This document shows positions 8,963-15,680 of a DNA stretch of 64,000 nt, piece by piece (the first letter of the stretch is position 1; each line of letters opens with the position of its first letter). The notes beneath the pieces are model-generated. The model was not told the DNA's origin. It saw nothing but the letters and a program-made list of their open reading frames with translations, and did not search any database. The position numbers and the translations under genes are program-made. The stretch lies in contig NZ_JAJVKV010000005.1 in NCBI RefSeq assembly GCF_024198175.1, positions 1-64,000 of the forward strand, in the 5' to 3' direction. The DNA is from Pyxidicoccus xibeiensis. GTDB taxonomy: Bacteria; Myxococcota; Myxococcia; Myxococcales; Myxococcaceae.

Positions 8963-9511
8963 GTGTTCAAGTACCTCCTGCTGGCCTTCACCGTCGTGCC
9001 CTTCATCGAGCTGTACCTGCTGTTGGCCATCGGCCGGCAGGTGGGGCTCGTGCCCACGCTCGCCATGGTGCTGGTGACGGGCCTGGTCGGAGCCTCGCTC
9101 GCCCGGCGGGAGGGCGGGCGCGTGGTGAAGAGCTGGCGCGAGTCCATGGCCCGGGGCCAGGTGCCCGAGGAGGGCATTCTCAGCGGCGCCCTGGTGCTGG
9201 TGGGCGGCGCGCTGCTCGTCGCGCCCGGCGTCTTCACGGACGTGGTGGGGCTGCTGCTGCTGATTCCTCCGACGCGCCGCTTCGTGGCCGCGCGGCTGAA
9301 GCGGATGCTGGAGCGCAAGGTGCGAGACGGCTCCGTGCGCGTCACCACCGTGGGCTTCGGCGGGTTCGGTGGGTTCCAGGACACGCGCGGCGGGCCGTTC
9401 GCAGGCGGCGTGTTCCAGGACGGCGCCGGGCCGGCGCCCCGCCCACGGCAGGAGGGGCCGGTGCAGGGCGAGGTGGACGCGGAGTTCACCGAGGACAAGC
9501 CGCGGCACTGA
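8963..9511 (+). CDS. fxsA: FxsA family membrane protein
   Basis: A 182-residue protein with the FxsA signature: N-terminal hydrophobic helix FKYLLLAFTVVPFIELYLLL, then GLVPTLAMVLVTGLVGASLARREG, and PGVFTDVVGLLLLIPPTRR. Four hydrophobic stretches lie in the first 110 residues. The last 60 residues are a Gly/Pro-rich cytoplasmic tail. In E. coli FxsA modulates exclusion of phage T7 by the F plasmid when overproduced; its native role is unclear. The start is a GTG; no better upstream start exists in frame. The neighbouring acyltransferase gene converges on it. Confidence 0.88.
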   Translation: MFKYLLLAFTVVPFIELYLLLAIGRQVGLVPTLAMVLVTGLVGASLARREGGRVVKSWRESMARGQVPEEGILSGALVLVGGALLVAPGVFTDVVGLLLLIPPTRRFVAARLKRMLERKVRDGSVRVTTVGFGGFGGFQDTRGGPFAGGVFQDGAGPAPRPRQEGPVQGEVDAEFTEDKPRH

Positions 9512-9556
9512 AGACAGGGTCGTGGACCGGCGGGCGCCGCCGTGGCCCTGGCCGGC

Positions 9557-10663
9557 CTAGACGCGCGTGCCCAGGCGCGCGCCGCCGACGGTGGAGCCCA
9601 GCGTGGTGGAGCCCGTCCGCCAGGGCCGCACCTGCTCACGCACCCAGCGGCCCACGCGCGCCACCAGCGCGCAGACCAGGAGCAGCGCCACGCCCACGCC
9701 CACCGCCGCGGGCAGCGACAGCGTCTGGCCCACGCGCCCGGCCAGGCCGGCGATGTCCGCCCAGCCGTAGACCACCGGCAGGTGCAGCACGTAGATCCAC
9801 AGCGACAGCCGTCCGAAGGGCGCCAGCAGCCCGCTCAGCCGCCGGGGCAGCAGGTTCACCGCGCCCATCACCACGAGCCCCTGGCCCACCCGGTACGCCA
9901 CCATCCACGGGCTCGTGGGACTCCAGTCGGACGGCATCAGGTGCGTCAGTCCGAAGAGCCCCGCGCCCAGCGCCACCAGCGCCAGCCCCTGCGGCCAGCC
10001 CGGGCGCAGCAGGTTCAGCGCGTGCGCGGCGAAGGCCCCGGCGAAGAAGAAGCCCGCCCACGGGAAGAAGGGGAAGCGGGCGCCCTCGGCGCTGCCGATG
10101 AGCTGCTGCACCGGGCCGGGCAGCCCGACGCCCAGGCGCCACATCGCCGCGCTCACCAGGGGGACGCCCACCGCCAGTGCCAGCAGCACGCCCGCGCGGC
10201 CCCACCACCGGGCCGGCGCCAGCCGCAGCAGGGTGGCGCCGAGCAGCAGCGCGAAGCCGATGCACTGGAGCGCGTCGAAGGAGAGGACCTTGGACAGCAT
10301 CGCCTCCGTCCACCCCAGGTCCCGAACCGCCCACCAGCCCGGCCAGTGCAGCAGGTAGCCGAGGAACAGCAGCAGCAACGCCCGGCGCACGCGGCGACCA
10401 TACGTGTCCCGGGCCGCCGTGGGCTTCGTCCCGAGCGCCGCCACCACCGCCCACCCGCTCACCAGCAGGAACAGCGGCGCTGTCACCCCGCGGAAGGCCC
10501 AGTAGTGCTGCACCCAGGGCAGCGCGCGCGCGGCGGGCGCCAGCAGCGCGTCCAGCGTGTGCCCCATCACCATCGCCAACACGGCCAGACCCCGCGCCCC
10601 GTCGAGTCCGGGGTGCCGGTCTGGCTGCTTCTCGAAGGTGAACGAGGGGGCGAGTCGTTTCAC
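9557..10663 (-). CDS. Multi-pass acyltransferase family membrane protein (DUF1624/acyltransferase-3-like)
   Basis: A 368-residue integral membrane protein with about ten hydrophobic segments. The N-terminal pattern PGLDGARGLAVLAMVMGHTLDALL, a first helix carrying an Arg and a His, followed by WAFRGVTAPLFLLVSGW, is typical of the heparan-alpha-glucosaminide N-acetyltransferase-like DUF1624 and related acyltransferase-3 families, which move acyl groups to envelope sugars. Later it has FGRLSLWIYVLHLPVVYGW, also family-like. I start it at the GTG at 10663; the frame extends to another GTG at 10711, and neither has a strong ribosome site, so the N-terminus is uncertain by 16 residues. The acceptor is unknown. 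Confidence 0.8.
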   Translation of the reverse strand: MKRLAPSFTFEKQPDRHPGLDGARGLAVLAMVMGHTLDALLAPAARALPWVQHYWAFRGVTAPLFLLVSGWAVVAALGTKPTAARDTYGRRVRRALLLLFLGYLLHWPGWWAVRDLGWTEAMLSKVLSFDALQCIGFALLLGATLLRLAPARWWGRAGVLLALAVGVPLVSAAMWRLGVGLPGPVQQLIGSAEGARFPFFPWAGFFFAGAFAAHALNLLRPGWPQGLALVALGAGLFGLTHLMPSDWSPTSPWMVAYRVGQGLVVMGAVNLLPRRLSGLLAPFGRLSLWIYVLHLPVVYGWADIAGLAGRVGQTLSLPAAVGVGVALLLVCALVARVGRWVREQVRPWRTGSTTLGSTVGGARLGTRV

Positions 10664-10782
10664 GCGACCCGGAGCATAGGACGGAGTGCGGGCCACGTCT
10701 CGAAAACGCACAAAACGAGCAGGCTGTCTTCACCGGGAGCCAAGCCTCCCAGACAGGTCGTGGGGTGCTACATGTCTGGGAT

Positions 10783-11583
10783 ATGTGCTCACTCCGGCGC
10801 CGTCTGCTCGCCCCCTGCCTCGTCCTGCTGGCCGCCCCCACCGCGCGCGCGGCCCCGGAAGACGACTGGCTGGGGCCCGACAAGCCCAAGCACTTCGCCG
10901 CGTGTCTCGTCTTCGCGGGCGCCGGCTATGGCGGGGGCGCGCTGCTCTTCGACTCGCCCGGAGCGCGCTGGCTCACCGGGGCGGGGCTGGGCATGGGGGT
11001 AGGGGTGGGCAAGGAGCTGTATGACTCCCGCCGGGGCGGCACCGGCTTCTCCTTCCAGGACCTGGCGTGGGACGCGGCGGGGACGGCCACCGGGCTCGCG
11101 GTGGCCTACCTGGTGGACCGCTTCATCCTCGGGACGGAGGAGCCGGCCTCACACGTCGGTGCCGCGCGCGTCCCCGGAGGTGGGGGGCGGGGTGCCCCGG
11201 GCCTTCCGCTCGACGAGCTGCACCAGCTTCTCGCGGTGCAGGCGCGGGTCCACCGTCACCATGGCGCCGCCCCGGCCGTCGCCGCTGGTGACGAGCACGG
11301 TGACCTGGCCCCGGGGGCACTGGTTCATGCAGCCGGTGGGCAGCACACGGACCTGCCCGGCGAGGCCCCGCCCGGCCAGCTCGCCCTGGAGCCAGCGAGG
11401 CAGGTCCAGGCTTCCTCCCCTGGCCCCTCCCCGCAGCAGGCACTTGCGGCAGACCAGCACCTCCACCTCCTCCCGCGTCTCCTCCCGTCCTCCGCCGTTC
11501 TCGTCCTGCATCCATCCTCCGCTGGGGGTTCGTTCCAGGCCGACGCACCGGTGCTCGCCCGGTGGCGACAGGGTGGGACGTAG
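10783..11583 (+). CDS. DUF2279/YfiM-like protein with unusual 3' extension over an antisense gene
   Basis: The first 125 codons encode a secreted or membrane protein resembling YfiM/DUF2279: a signal peptide (RRRLLAPCLVLLAAPTARA) followed by DDWLGPDKPKHFAACLVFAGAGYGGG, GVGVGKELYDSRRGGTGFSFQDLAWDAAGT and a final hydrophobic LAVAYLVDRFIL. Family members normally stop near this point. Here no stop occurs until 11583, so the frame continues for about 145 codons directly across the opposite-strand ferredoxin gene, producing a Pro/Gly/His-rich low-complexity tail. The tail has no family likeness and is probably either read-through after loss of the natural stop or an assembly or sequencing frameshift near 11140. 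I choose ATG 10783 because it places the signal peptide at the N-terminus; an in-frame ATG at 10765 is also possible. Confidence 0.65.
   Translation: MCSLRRRLLAPCLVLLAAPTARAAPEDDWLGPDKPKHFAACLVFAGAGYGGGALLFDSPGARWLTGAGLGMGVGVGKELYDSRRGGTGFSFQDLAWDAAGTATGLAVAYLVDRFILGTEEPASHVGAARVPGGGGRGAPGLPLDELHQLLAVQARVHRHHGAAPAVAAGDEHGDLAPGALVHAAGGQHTDLPGEAPPGQLALEPARQVQASSPGPSPQQALAADQHLHLLPRLLPSSAVLVLHPSSAGGSFQADAPVLARWRQGGT
11149..11511 (-). CDS. (2Fe-2S) thioredoxin-like ferredoxin
   Basis: A 120-residue protein of the thioredoxin-fold [2Fe-2S] ferredoxin group. The first cluster pair is VLVCRKCLLRGG near residue 20 and the second is PTGCMNQCPRGQVTVLV near residue 70, giving four cysteine ligands, though the spacing of the first pair (CxxC rather than the long C-x10-12-C) is shorter than in many members. 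An acidic lead of about 14 residues precedes the fold. The ATG at 11511 is chosen because the family starts near here; the open frame runs on upstream without likeness. Likely a soluble electron carrier, partner unknown. Its whole length is overlapped by the read-through tail of the convergent DUF2279 gene. Confidence 0.82.
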   Translation of the reverse strand: MQDENGGGREETREEVEVLVCRKCLLRGGARGGSLDLPRWLQGELAGRGLAGQVRVLPTGCMNQCPRGQVTVLVTSGDGRGGAMVTVDPRLHREKLVQLVERKARGTPPPTSGDARGTDV

Positions 11584-11780
11584 CCGCGTCCACGCCTCCT
11601 CGCAGGCCCCGCCGGCCCGTCCGTGCGCCGGGCGGGCAGGGCTGCCTTCGTGGCACGGGGTGTGCTGATGGCTGGGGAAAGCCGGCATGGGGGTGCGTCA
11701 TCACGACGCGGACCGCCTCCCATCCCGCTGCTGTTACCCTGCCGCTCTGTTTTCCGTCTCCCCCCTGGAGGGCCCCTGCC

Positions 11781-12896
11781 ATGCGCCGCCACCGGCTGCT
11801 CCCGCTCCTGACGCTGTCCACCCTGGGTGCCAGCGCGCTCCCGGCCTGTGACGCGAAGCCGGAGCCCGTGGCCGTGGCCGCGGTGGCTGCTCCCGTGGCC
11901 GAGGTGAAGCCGGCCGGGCCGAAGGTGCTGACGCCCGAGCAGCTGGGCCACTTCTTCCGCCCGCCCGCTCCGGCGAAGGGCGCGAAGCCCGCGCCCGTGG
12001 ACACCGGGGCCCAGGTGGCCCTGGGGCGGATGCTCTACTTCGAGCCCCGCCTGTCGAAGAACCACGACGTGTCGTGCAACACCTGCCACGGGCTGGGCAC
12101 CTTCGGCGTCGACAACAAGCCGCTGTCGGACGGGCACAAGGGCCAGAAGGGCACGCGCAACTCGCCCACCGTCTACAACGCCGCCGGGCACATCGCGCAG
12201 TTCTGGGACGGCCGCGCGGACACGCTGGAGGCCCAGGCCTCGGGGCCCATCCTCAACCCCGTGGAGATGGCGATGCCGGACGAGAAGCGCGTGGTGGCCA
12301 CGCTCTCCTCCATCCCCGAGTACACCACCCGCTTCCGCGAGGCCTTCCCCGGGGAGAAGAAGCCGGTGTCGCTGGCCAACGCCGCGCGCGCCATCGCCGC
12401 CTTCGAGCGCAAGCTCACCACCCCGTCCCGCTTCGACCAGTACCTGTCGGGCCGGCACGACGCGCTCTCCGAGCAGGAGCAGCGGGGCCTGCAGCTCTTC
12501 GCCGCCACCGGCTGCACCACCTGCCACAACGGCCCGGCCGTGGGCGGCACGTCCTTCCAGAAGCTCGGCCTGATTGAGGACTACCCGGGCCTCAAGGACG
12601 CCGGCCGCTTCGACGCGACGAAGAACGAGGACGACCGGGGCAAGTTCCGCGTGCCCACGCTCCTCAACGTGGAGAAGACGGGCCCGTACCTCCACGACGG
12701 CAGCGTCCAGGACCTGCCCACCATGGTGCGGCTGATGGCGAAGCACCAGCTGGCGCGGACGCTGACGGACGCGGAGGTGGACGACCTGGTCGCCTTCCTC
12801 AAGAGCCTCACCGGCGAGCTGCCGCCCGCGGAGCTCATCTCCGAGCCGCCCCTGCCGGCCAGCACGAAGAAGACGCCGAAGCCAGACCCGTCGTGA
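11781..12896 (+). CDS. Diheme cytochrome c peroxidase / MauG family lipoprotein
   Basis: A 371-residue periplasmic protein. A signal ending ALPAC at about residue 22 suggests lipid anchoring, followed by an Ala/Val/Pro-rich linker. Two heme c sites are present: CNTCH (about residue 100) with the surrounding VALGRMLYFEPRLSKNHDVS, and CTTCH (about residue 245) in GLQLFAATGCTTCHNG. Other family marks are RNSPTVYNAAGHIAQFWDGRADTL and RVPTLLNVEKTGPYLHDGS. These enzymes reduce hydrogen peroxide with electrons from small cytochromes or, in MauG relatives, oxidise protein substrates. The gene stands upstream of the cytochrome block, so a role in peroxide detoxification at the respiratory chain is plausible. 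The tail after residue 345 is a Pro/Lys-rich extension. Confidence 0.92.
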   Translation: MRRHRLLPLLTLSTLGASALPACDAKPEPVAVAAVAAPVAEVKPAGPKVLTPEQLGHFFRPPAPAKGAKPAPVDTGAQVALGRMLYFEPRLSKNHDVSCNTCHGLGTFGVDNKPLSDGHKGQKGTRNSPTVYNAAGHIAQFWDGRADTLEAQASGPILNPVEMAMPDEKRVVATLSSIPEYTTRFREAFPGEKKPVSLANAARAIAAFERKLTTPSRFDQYLSGRHDALSEQEQRGLQLFAATGCTTCHNGPAVGGTSFQKLGLIEDYPGLKDAGRFDATKNEDDRGKFRVPTLLNVEKTGPYLHDGSVQDLPTMVRLMAKHQLARTLTDAEVDDLVAFLKSLTGELPPAELISEPPLPASTKKTPKPDPS

Positions 12897-12937
12897 AACG
12901 TGCGCGGAGCCCCGCGCGTTGGTAAGCAGCGAGGCCC

Positions 12938-13336
12938 ATGGACCGACCCATCTTCTACGCCCACTCCGGACTGCGCTACCTGGTGCTGCTCGCCGGGGTG
13001 CTGGCCATTGCGTACTTCGCCTTCGGGCTCGCCACGAAGCGGCCCTTCGACAAGGTGGGGCGCATCCTCGGCGCTTCCTTCGCCGGGCTGCTGCACCTTC
13101 AGGTGTTGCTCGGCCTCCTGGTGCTGGCGACGCGCTTCTACTACCCGCAGCTCATCGGCCACATCGTGATGATGGTGCTCGCCGCCGTCATCGCCCAGCT
13201 GGGCATGTCCCTCAACCGCCGCCGCCCCCAGCCGGCGTGGGGGCTGCCCCTGGTCGGCGTGCTGGTGGCCTTCGTGTTCATCGTCGGCGGCATCATGGCC
13301 ATCGGCCGCGGCGTGTTCACCACCACCGCGATGTGA
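12938..13336 (+). CDS. Small four-helix integral membrane protein
   Basis: A 132-residue protein with four predicted membrane helices: YLVLLAGVLAIAYFAFGLA, a second with LLHLQVLLGLLVLA, a third HIVMMVLAAVIAQLGMSL and a last LPLVGVLVAFVFIVGGIMA. Histidines occur at helix edges (H9, in LLHLQ and in IGHIVMM), which would be compatible with heme b ligation, but I cannot show it. It lies 41 bases after the peroxidase gene and before the diheme cytochrome gene, so a membrane role linked to electron transfer is reasonable; I do not recognise the family. Confidence 0.75.
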   Translation: MDRPIFYAHSGLRYLVLLAGVLAIAYFAFGLATKRPFDKVGRILGASFAGLLHLQVLLGLLVLATRFYYPQLIGHIVMMVLAAVIAQLGMSLNRRRPQPAWGLPLVGVLVAFVFIVGGIMAIGRGVFTTTAM

Positions 13337-13540
13337 TGCGGGCGTAGCGCGAGCGCACGCGCCGCCGGGAAAATGCTGCGCCGTGGCGCGGCGTCCGGCG
13401 CAAATGCTGCGCTCGCTTCCACCTCCGGCCCGGGTGTCCGCCCGGAGGTTGGCTGCCCGACATCCTGGCCTTCGCATTGCAGTCGTGCCCCGCGTGCCGG
13501 GCACGGAGCCCGGCCTCCTCGAGAGGAGGGGCAGGCCTCG

Positions 13541-14386
13541 ATGCGGACACAAGCCCTGGGTGGACGGCCGCGCCAGCCGCGCGGGGGCGTCCCCTTCATG
13601 CTGTTGCTGGCAGTGCTGGTCTCGCCCGCCGCGCTGGCGCAAGGCGCCTCGCGGGGCGCCCGGCTCTTCGCGCAGCGCTGCGGCACCTGCCACTCGGTGG
13701 GCGAGGGTGACCGCGTGGGCCCGGACCTGCACGGCGTGCTGGAGCGGCGCGACGAGGCGTGGCTCACCCGCTTCCTGGAGAGCCCGGGCGCGCTCATCGA
13801 CGCGGGCGACCCGGTCGCCACCGCGCTGCTGAAGCAGTTCAACGGAATCCGCATGCCCGACCAGCCGCTCTCCGAAGAGGAGCGCGCCGGGCTCTACACC
13901 TTCTTCCGCGAGTGCACCGCGAAGGGGAAGGGCAGCTGCAAGCCGTCTCCCACGCAGAAGCCGGGGACGGACGCCACGCCGGAGGAGGTGGCCCTGGGCC
14001 GCCGCCTCTTCGAGGGCACCGAGGCGCTGGCCCAGGGCGGCCCCTCCTGCCTGGGCTGCCATGACGTGCGCGGCACCGGCGTGGCCGGTGGCGGCACGCT
14101 GGGCCCCAACCTCACCTTCACCTTCGCGCGCCACGGGGACAGGGGGCTGACGCCGCTGCTGGCGAAGCTGGACACGCCGCTGATGCGCGAGCTGTACGCG
14201 AAGGCGCCGCTCACGGAGGAGGAGCAGTACGCCCTCAAGGCGTACCTGGCGGACGCCTCCCGCGACGGCAGCAGGCCGCGCAAGGACAGGGACTTCTTCT
14301 TCCTCGGCGTCGTGGGGCTGCTCGCCGCGCTGGGATTCATCGGACTCGTCTGGGGGCCGCGCGGGACGGACCCGCGCGCCCACTGA
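13541..14386 (+). CDS. Membrane-anchored diheme cytochrome c
   Basis: A 281-residue cytochrome. The ATG follows a strong gaggagggg ribosome site and a basic, hydrophobic signal (FMLLLAVLVSPAALAQG). Two heme sites are CGTCHSVGEGDRVGPDL (about residue 46) and CLGCHDVRGTGVAGGGTLGPNL (about residue 170), each in a class I cytochrome c-like domain with a later Met candidate (IRMPDQPLSEEE; PLMRELY). A single C-terminal helix DFFFLGVVGLLAALGFIGLVW anchors it to the membrane. The gene opens a run of same-strand genes (NarI-like, act operon) with short gaps, so it probably shares the transcript and carries electrons to or from alternative complex III. Confidence 0.87.
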   Translation: MRTQALGGRPRQPRGGVPFMLLLAVLVSPAALAQGASRGARLFAQRCGTCHSVGEGDRVGPDLHGVLERRDEAWLTRFLESPGALIDAGDPVATALLKQFNGIRMPDQPLSEEERAGLYTFFRECTAKGKGSCKPSPTQKPGTDATPEEVALGRRLFEGTEALAQGGPSCLGCHDVRGTGVAGGGTLGPNLTFTFARHGDRGLTPLLAKLDTPLMRELYAKAPLTEEEQYALKAYLADASRDGSRPRKDRDFFFLGVVGLLAALGFIGLVWGPRGTDPRAH

Positions 14387-14412
14387 CGGCACTGCTCGAC
14401 GCGAGACCTGCC

Positions 14413-15054
14413 ATGAGCGACTCGTTCCTCTTCTCGTTCCTTCCCTATGCCGCGGCCGGCGTGGCCGTGGCGGGCCTGGTGCGCCGCCAGCTGTCACGCG
14501 CGCCCGCACGGGCTCCCGCTCCTGACGAGCCCTGGACGCCCGCGGGCCGGGCCGTGCTGGCCGGTGGCGCCACCGTGGCCCTCACCCATCTGCTGGGGCT
14601 GGCCGCGCCCCGGGCGATGCAGGTCTTCAACGCGTCCCCGGCGCGCCTCTTCACGCTGGAGGCCGTGAGCCTCATCGGCGGCATGCTGCTGGGCTGGGGG
14701 CTTCTGAGCCTCACCCTGCGCCGCGTGCAGGAGCGGCAGTGGGCCCAGGCGGGCTTCCTGGGGCTGCTGCTGGCCCAGGTGCTCACCGGCCTGCACATCG
14801 CGGTGGCGCTGCGCTGGGCCTCCGCCTGGTACCTCCACGTCTCGGTGCCGTACCTGCGCTCGCTGCTGGCCTTCCAGCCGGACGCGACGCGGCTGGCCGC
14901 GGCCCCCGGCATCTTCCAGGTCCACCTGCTGGCGGGCTTCGTGCTGCTGGCGGTGGCCCCCTTCGTCCGCGCTCGGCGGGCGGTGGGGCTGGCGCTGGTG
15001 CCGCGGGCTCCGGAGTCGCCGCTCCTCGCCACGCCCCGGGAGGAGACGCCGTGA
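14413..15054 (+). CDS. NarI-like respiratory gamma subunit, cytochrome b type
   Basis: A 213-residue membrane protein with about five helices. The segment PGIFQVHLLAGFVLLAVAPFVR matches the last helix of respiratory nitrate reductase gamma subunits (NarI), where the His ligates heme b; other His candidates are in LTHLLGLAAPR and LTGLHIAVALRW. No NarG/NarH genes follow. Instead its GTGA junction overlaps the start of actA, so it is translationally coupled to alternative complex III. It may supply a quinol-linked heme b path alongside the cytochromes. Assignment to the NarI superfamily is moderately secure; function in the complex is inferred. Confidence 0.78.
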   Translation: MSDSFLFSFLPYAAAGVAVAGLVRRQLSRAPARAPAPDEPWTPAGRAVLAGGATVALTHLLGLAAPRAMQVFNASPARLFTLEAVSLIGGMLLGWGLLSLTLRRVQERQWAQAGFLGLLLAQVLTGLHIAVALRWASAWYLHVSVPYLRSLLAFQPDATRLAAAPGIFQVHLLAGFVLLAVAPFVRARRAVGLALVPRAPESPLLATPREETP

Positions 15055-15668
15055 GCGACGCCCTGATTCGCCTCCTCCTCGCGGGCGGGCTCTCACTCGC
15101 GCTGGCCGGGTGCAGCGGCCCGGTGAACAGCCAGCAGGGCTACATGCCCGAGCAGCCGGTGGCCTTCTCCCACGCGGTCCACGCCGGCCAGTACGAGCTG
15201 GACTGCCAGTACTGCCACACGGGCGCGGAGAAGAGCCGCCATGCCGGCGTGCCCGCGTCCAGCGTCTGCATGAACTGCCACACGCAGGTGAAGAAGGACT
15301 CGCCCGAAATCCAGAAGGTGGCCGCCGCCGTGGCGGAGAACCGGCCGCTGGAGTGGGTGCGCATCCACCGGCTGCCGGACCACGCGTACTTCAACCACGC
15401 CAGCCACGTCACCTCCGGGCTGGAGTGCCAGACGTGCCATGGCCCCGTGCAGGAGATGGTGCGCCTGGAGCAGGTGGAGCCGATGACGATGGGCTGGTGC
15501 CTGGACTGCCACCGGAAGACGGCGGCGGAGCAGGTGTCCGCGCCGCCGCCCTCCGCGCCCCGCTCGGGCGAGCTGCTCGCGATGTCCACCCAGCCTCCGA
15601 CGCCGGCGCCGCCGAAGGTGCCCCGCATCCTGCAGCCCCCCACGGACTGCTCCAGTTGTCACCGCTGA
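15051..15668 (+). CDS. actA: ActA, pentaheme cytochrome c subunit of alternative complex III
   Basis: A 205-residue multiheme lipoprotein. A signal ends at LALAGC (about residue 22). Five CxxCH heme sites can be counted: CQYCH, CMNCH, CQTCH, CLDCH and the C-terminal CSSCH. The arrangement FSHAVHAGQYELDCQYCHTG and YFNHASHVTSGLECQTCHG is typical of the cytochrome c3/c7-like ActA family. In alternative complex III this subunit passes electrons from the iron-sulfur protein to cytochrome c partners in the periplasm. It starts at a GTG overlapping the stop of the NarI-like gene, and actB follows after 12 bases. Confidence 0.92.
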   Translation: MSDALIRLLLAGGLSLALAGCSGPVNSQQGYMPEQPVAFSHAVHAGQYELDCQYCHTGAEKSRHAGVPASSVCMNCHTQVKKDSPEIQKVAAAVAENRPLEWVRIHRLPDHAYFNHASHVTSGLECQTCHGPVQEMVRLEQVEPMTMGWCLDCHRKTAAEQVSAPPPSAPRSGELLAMSTQPPTPAPPKVPRILQPPTDCSSCHR

Positions 15669-15680
15669 GGAACCCCATCC

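Noticed and set aside
11562..11780. N-terminal extension of the peroxidase gene upstream of 11781
   Set aside because: The extension would put the lipoprotein signal in the middle of the protein; the ATG at 11781 gives a normal signal.
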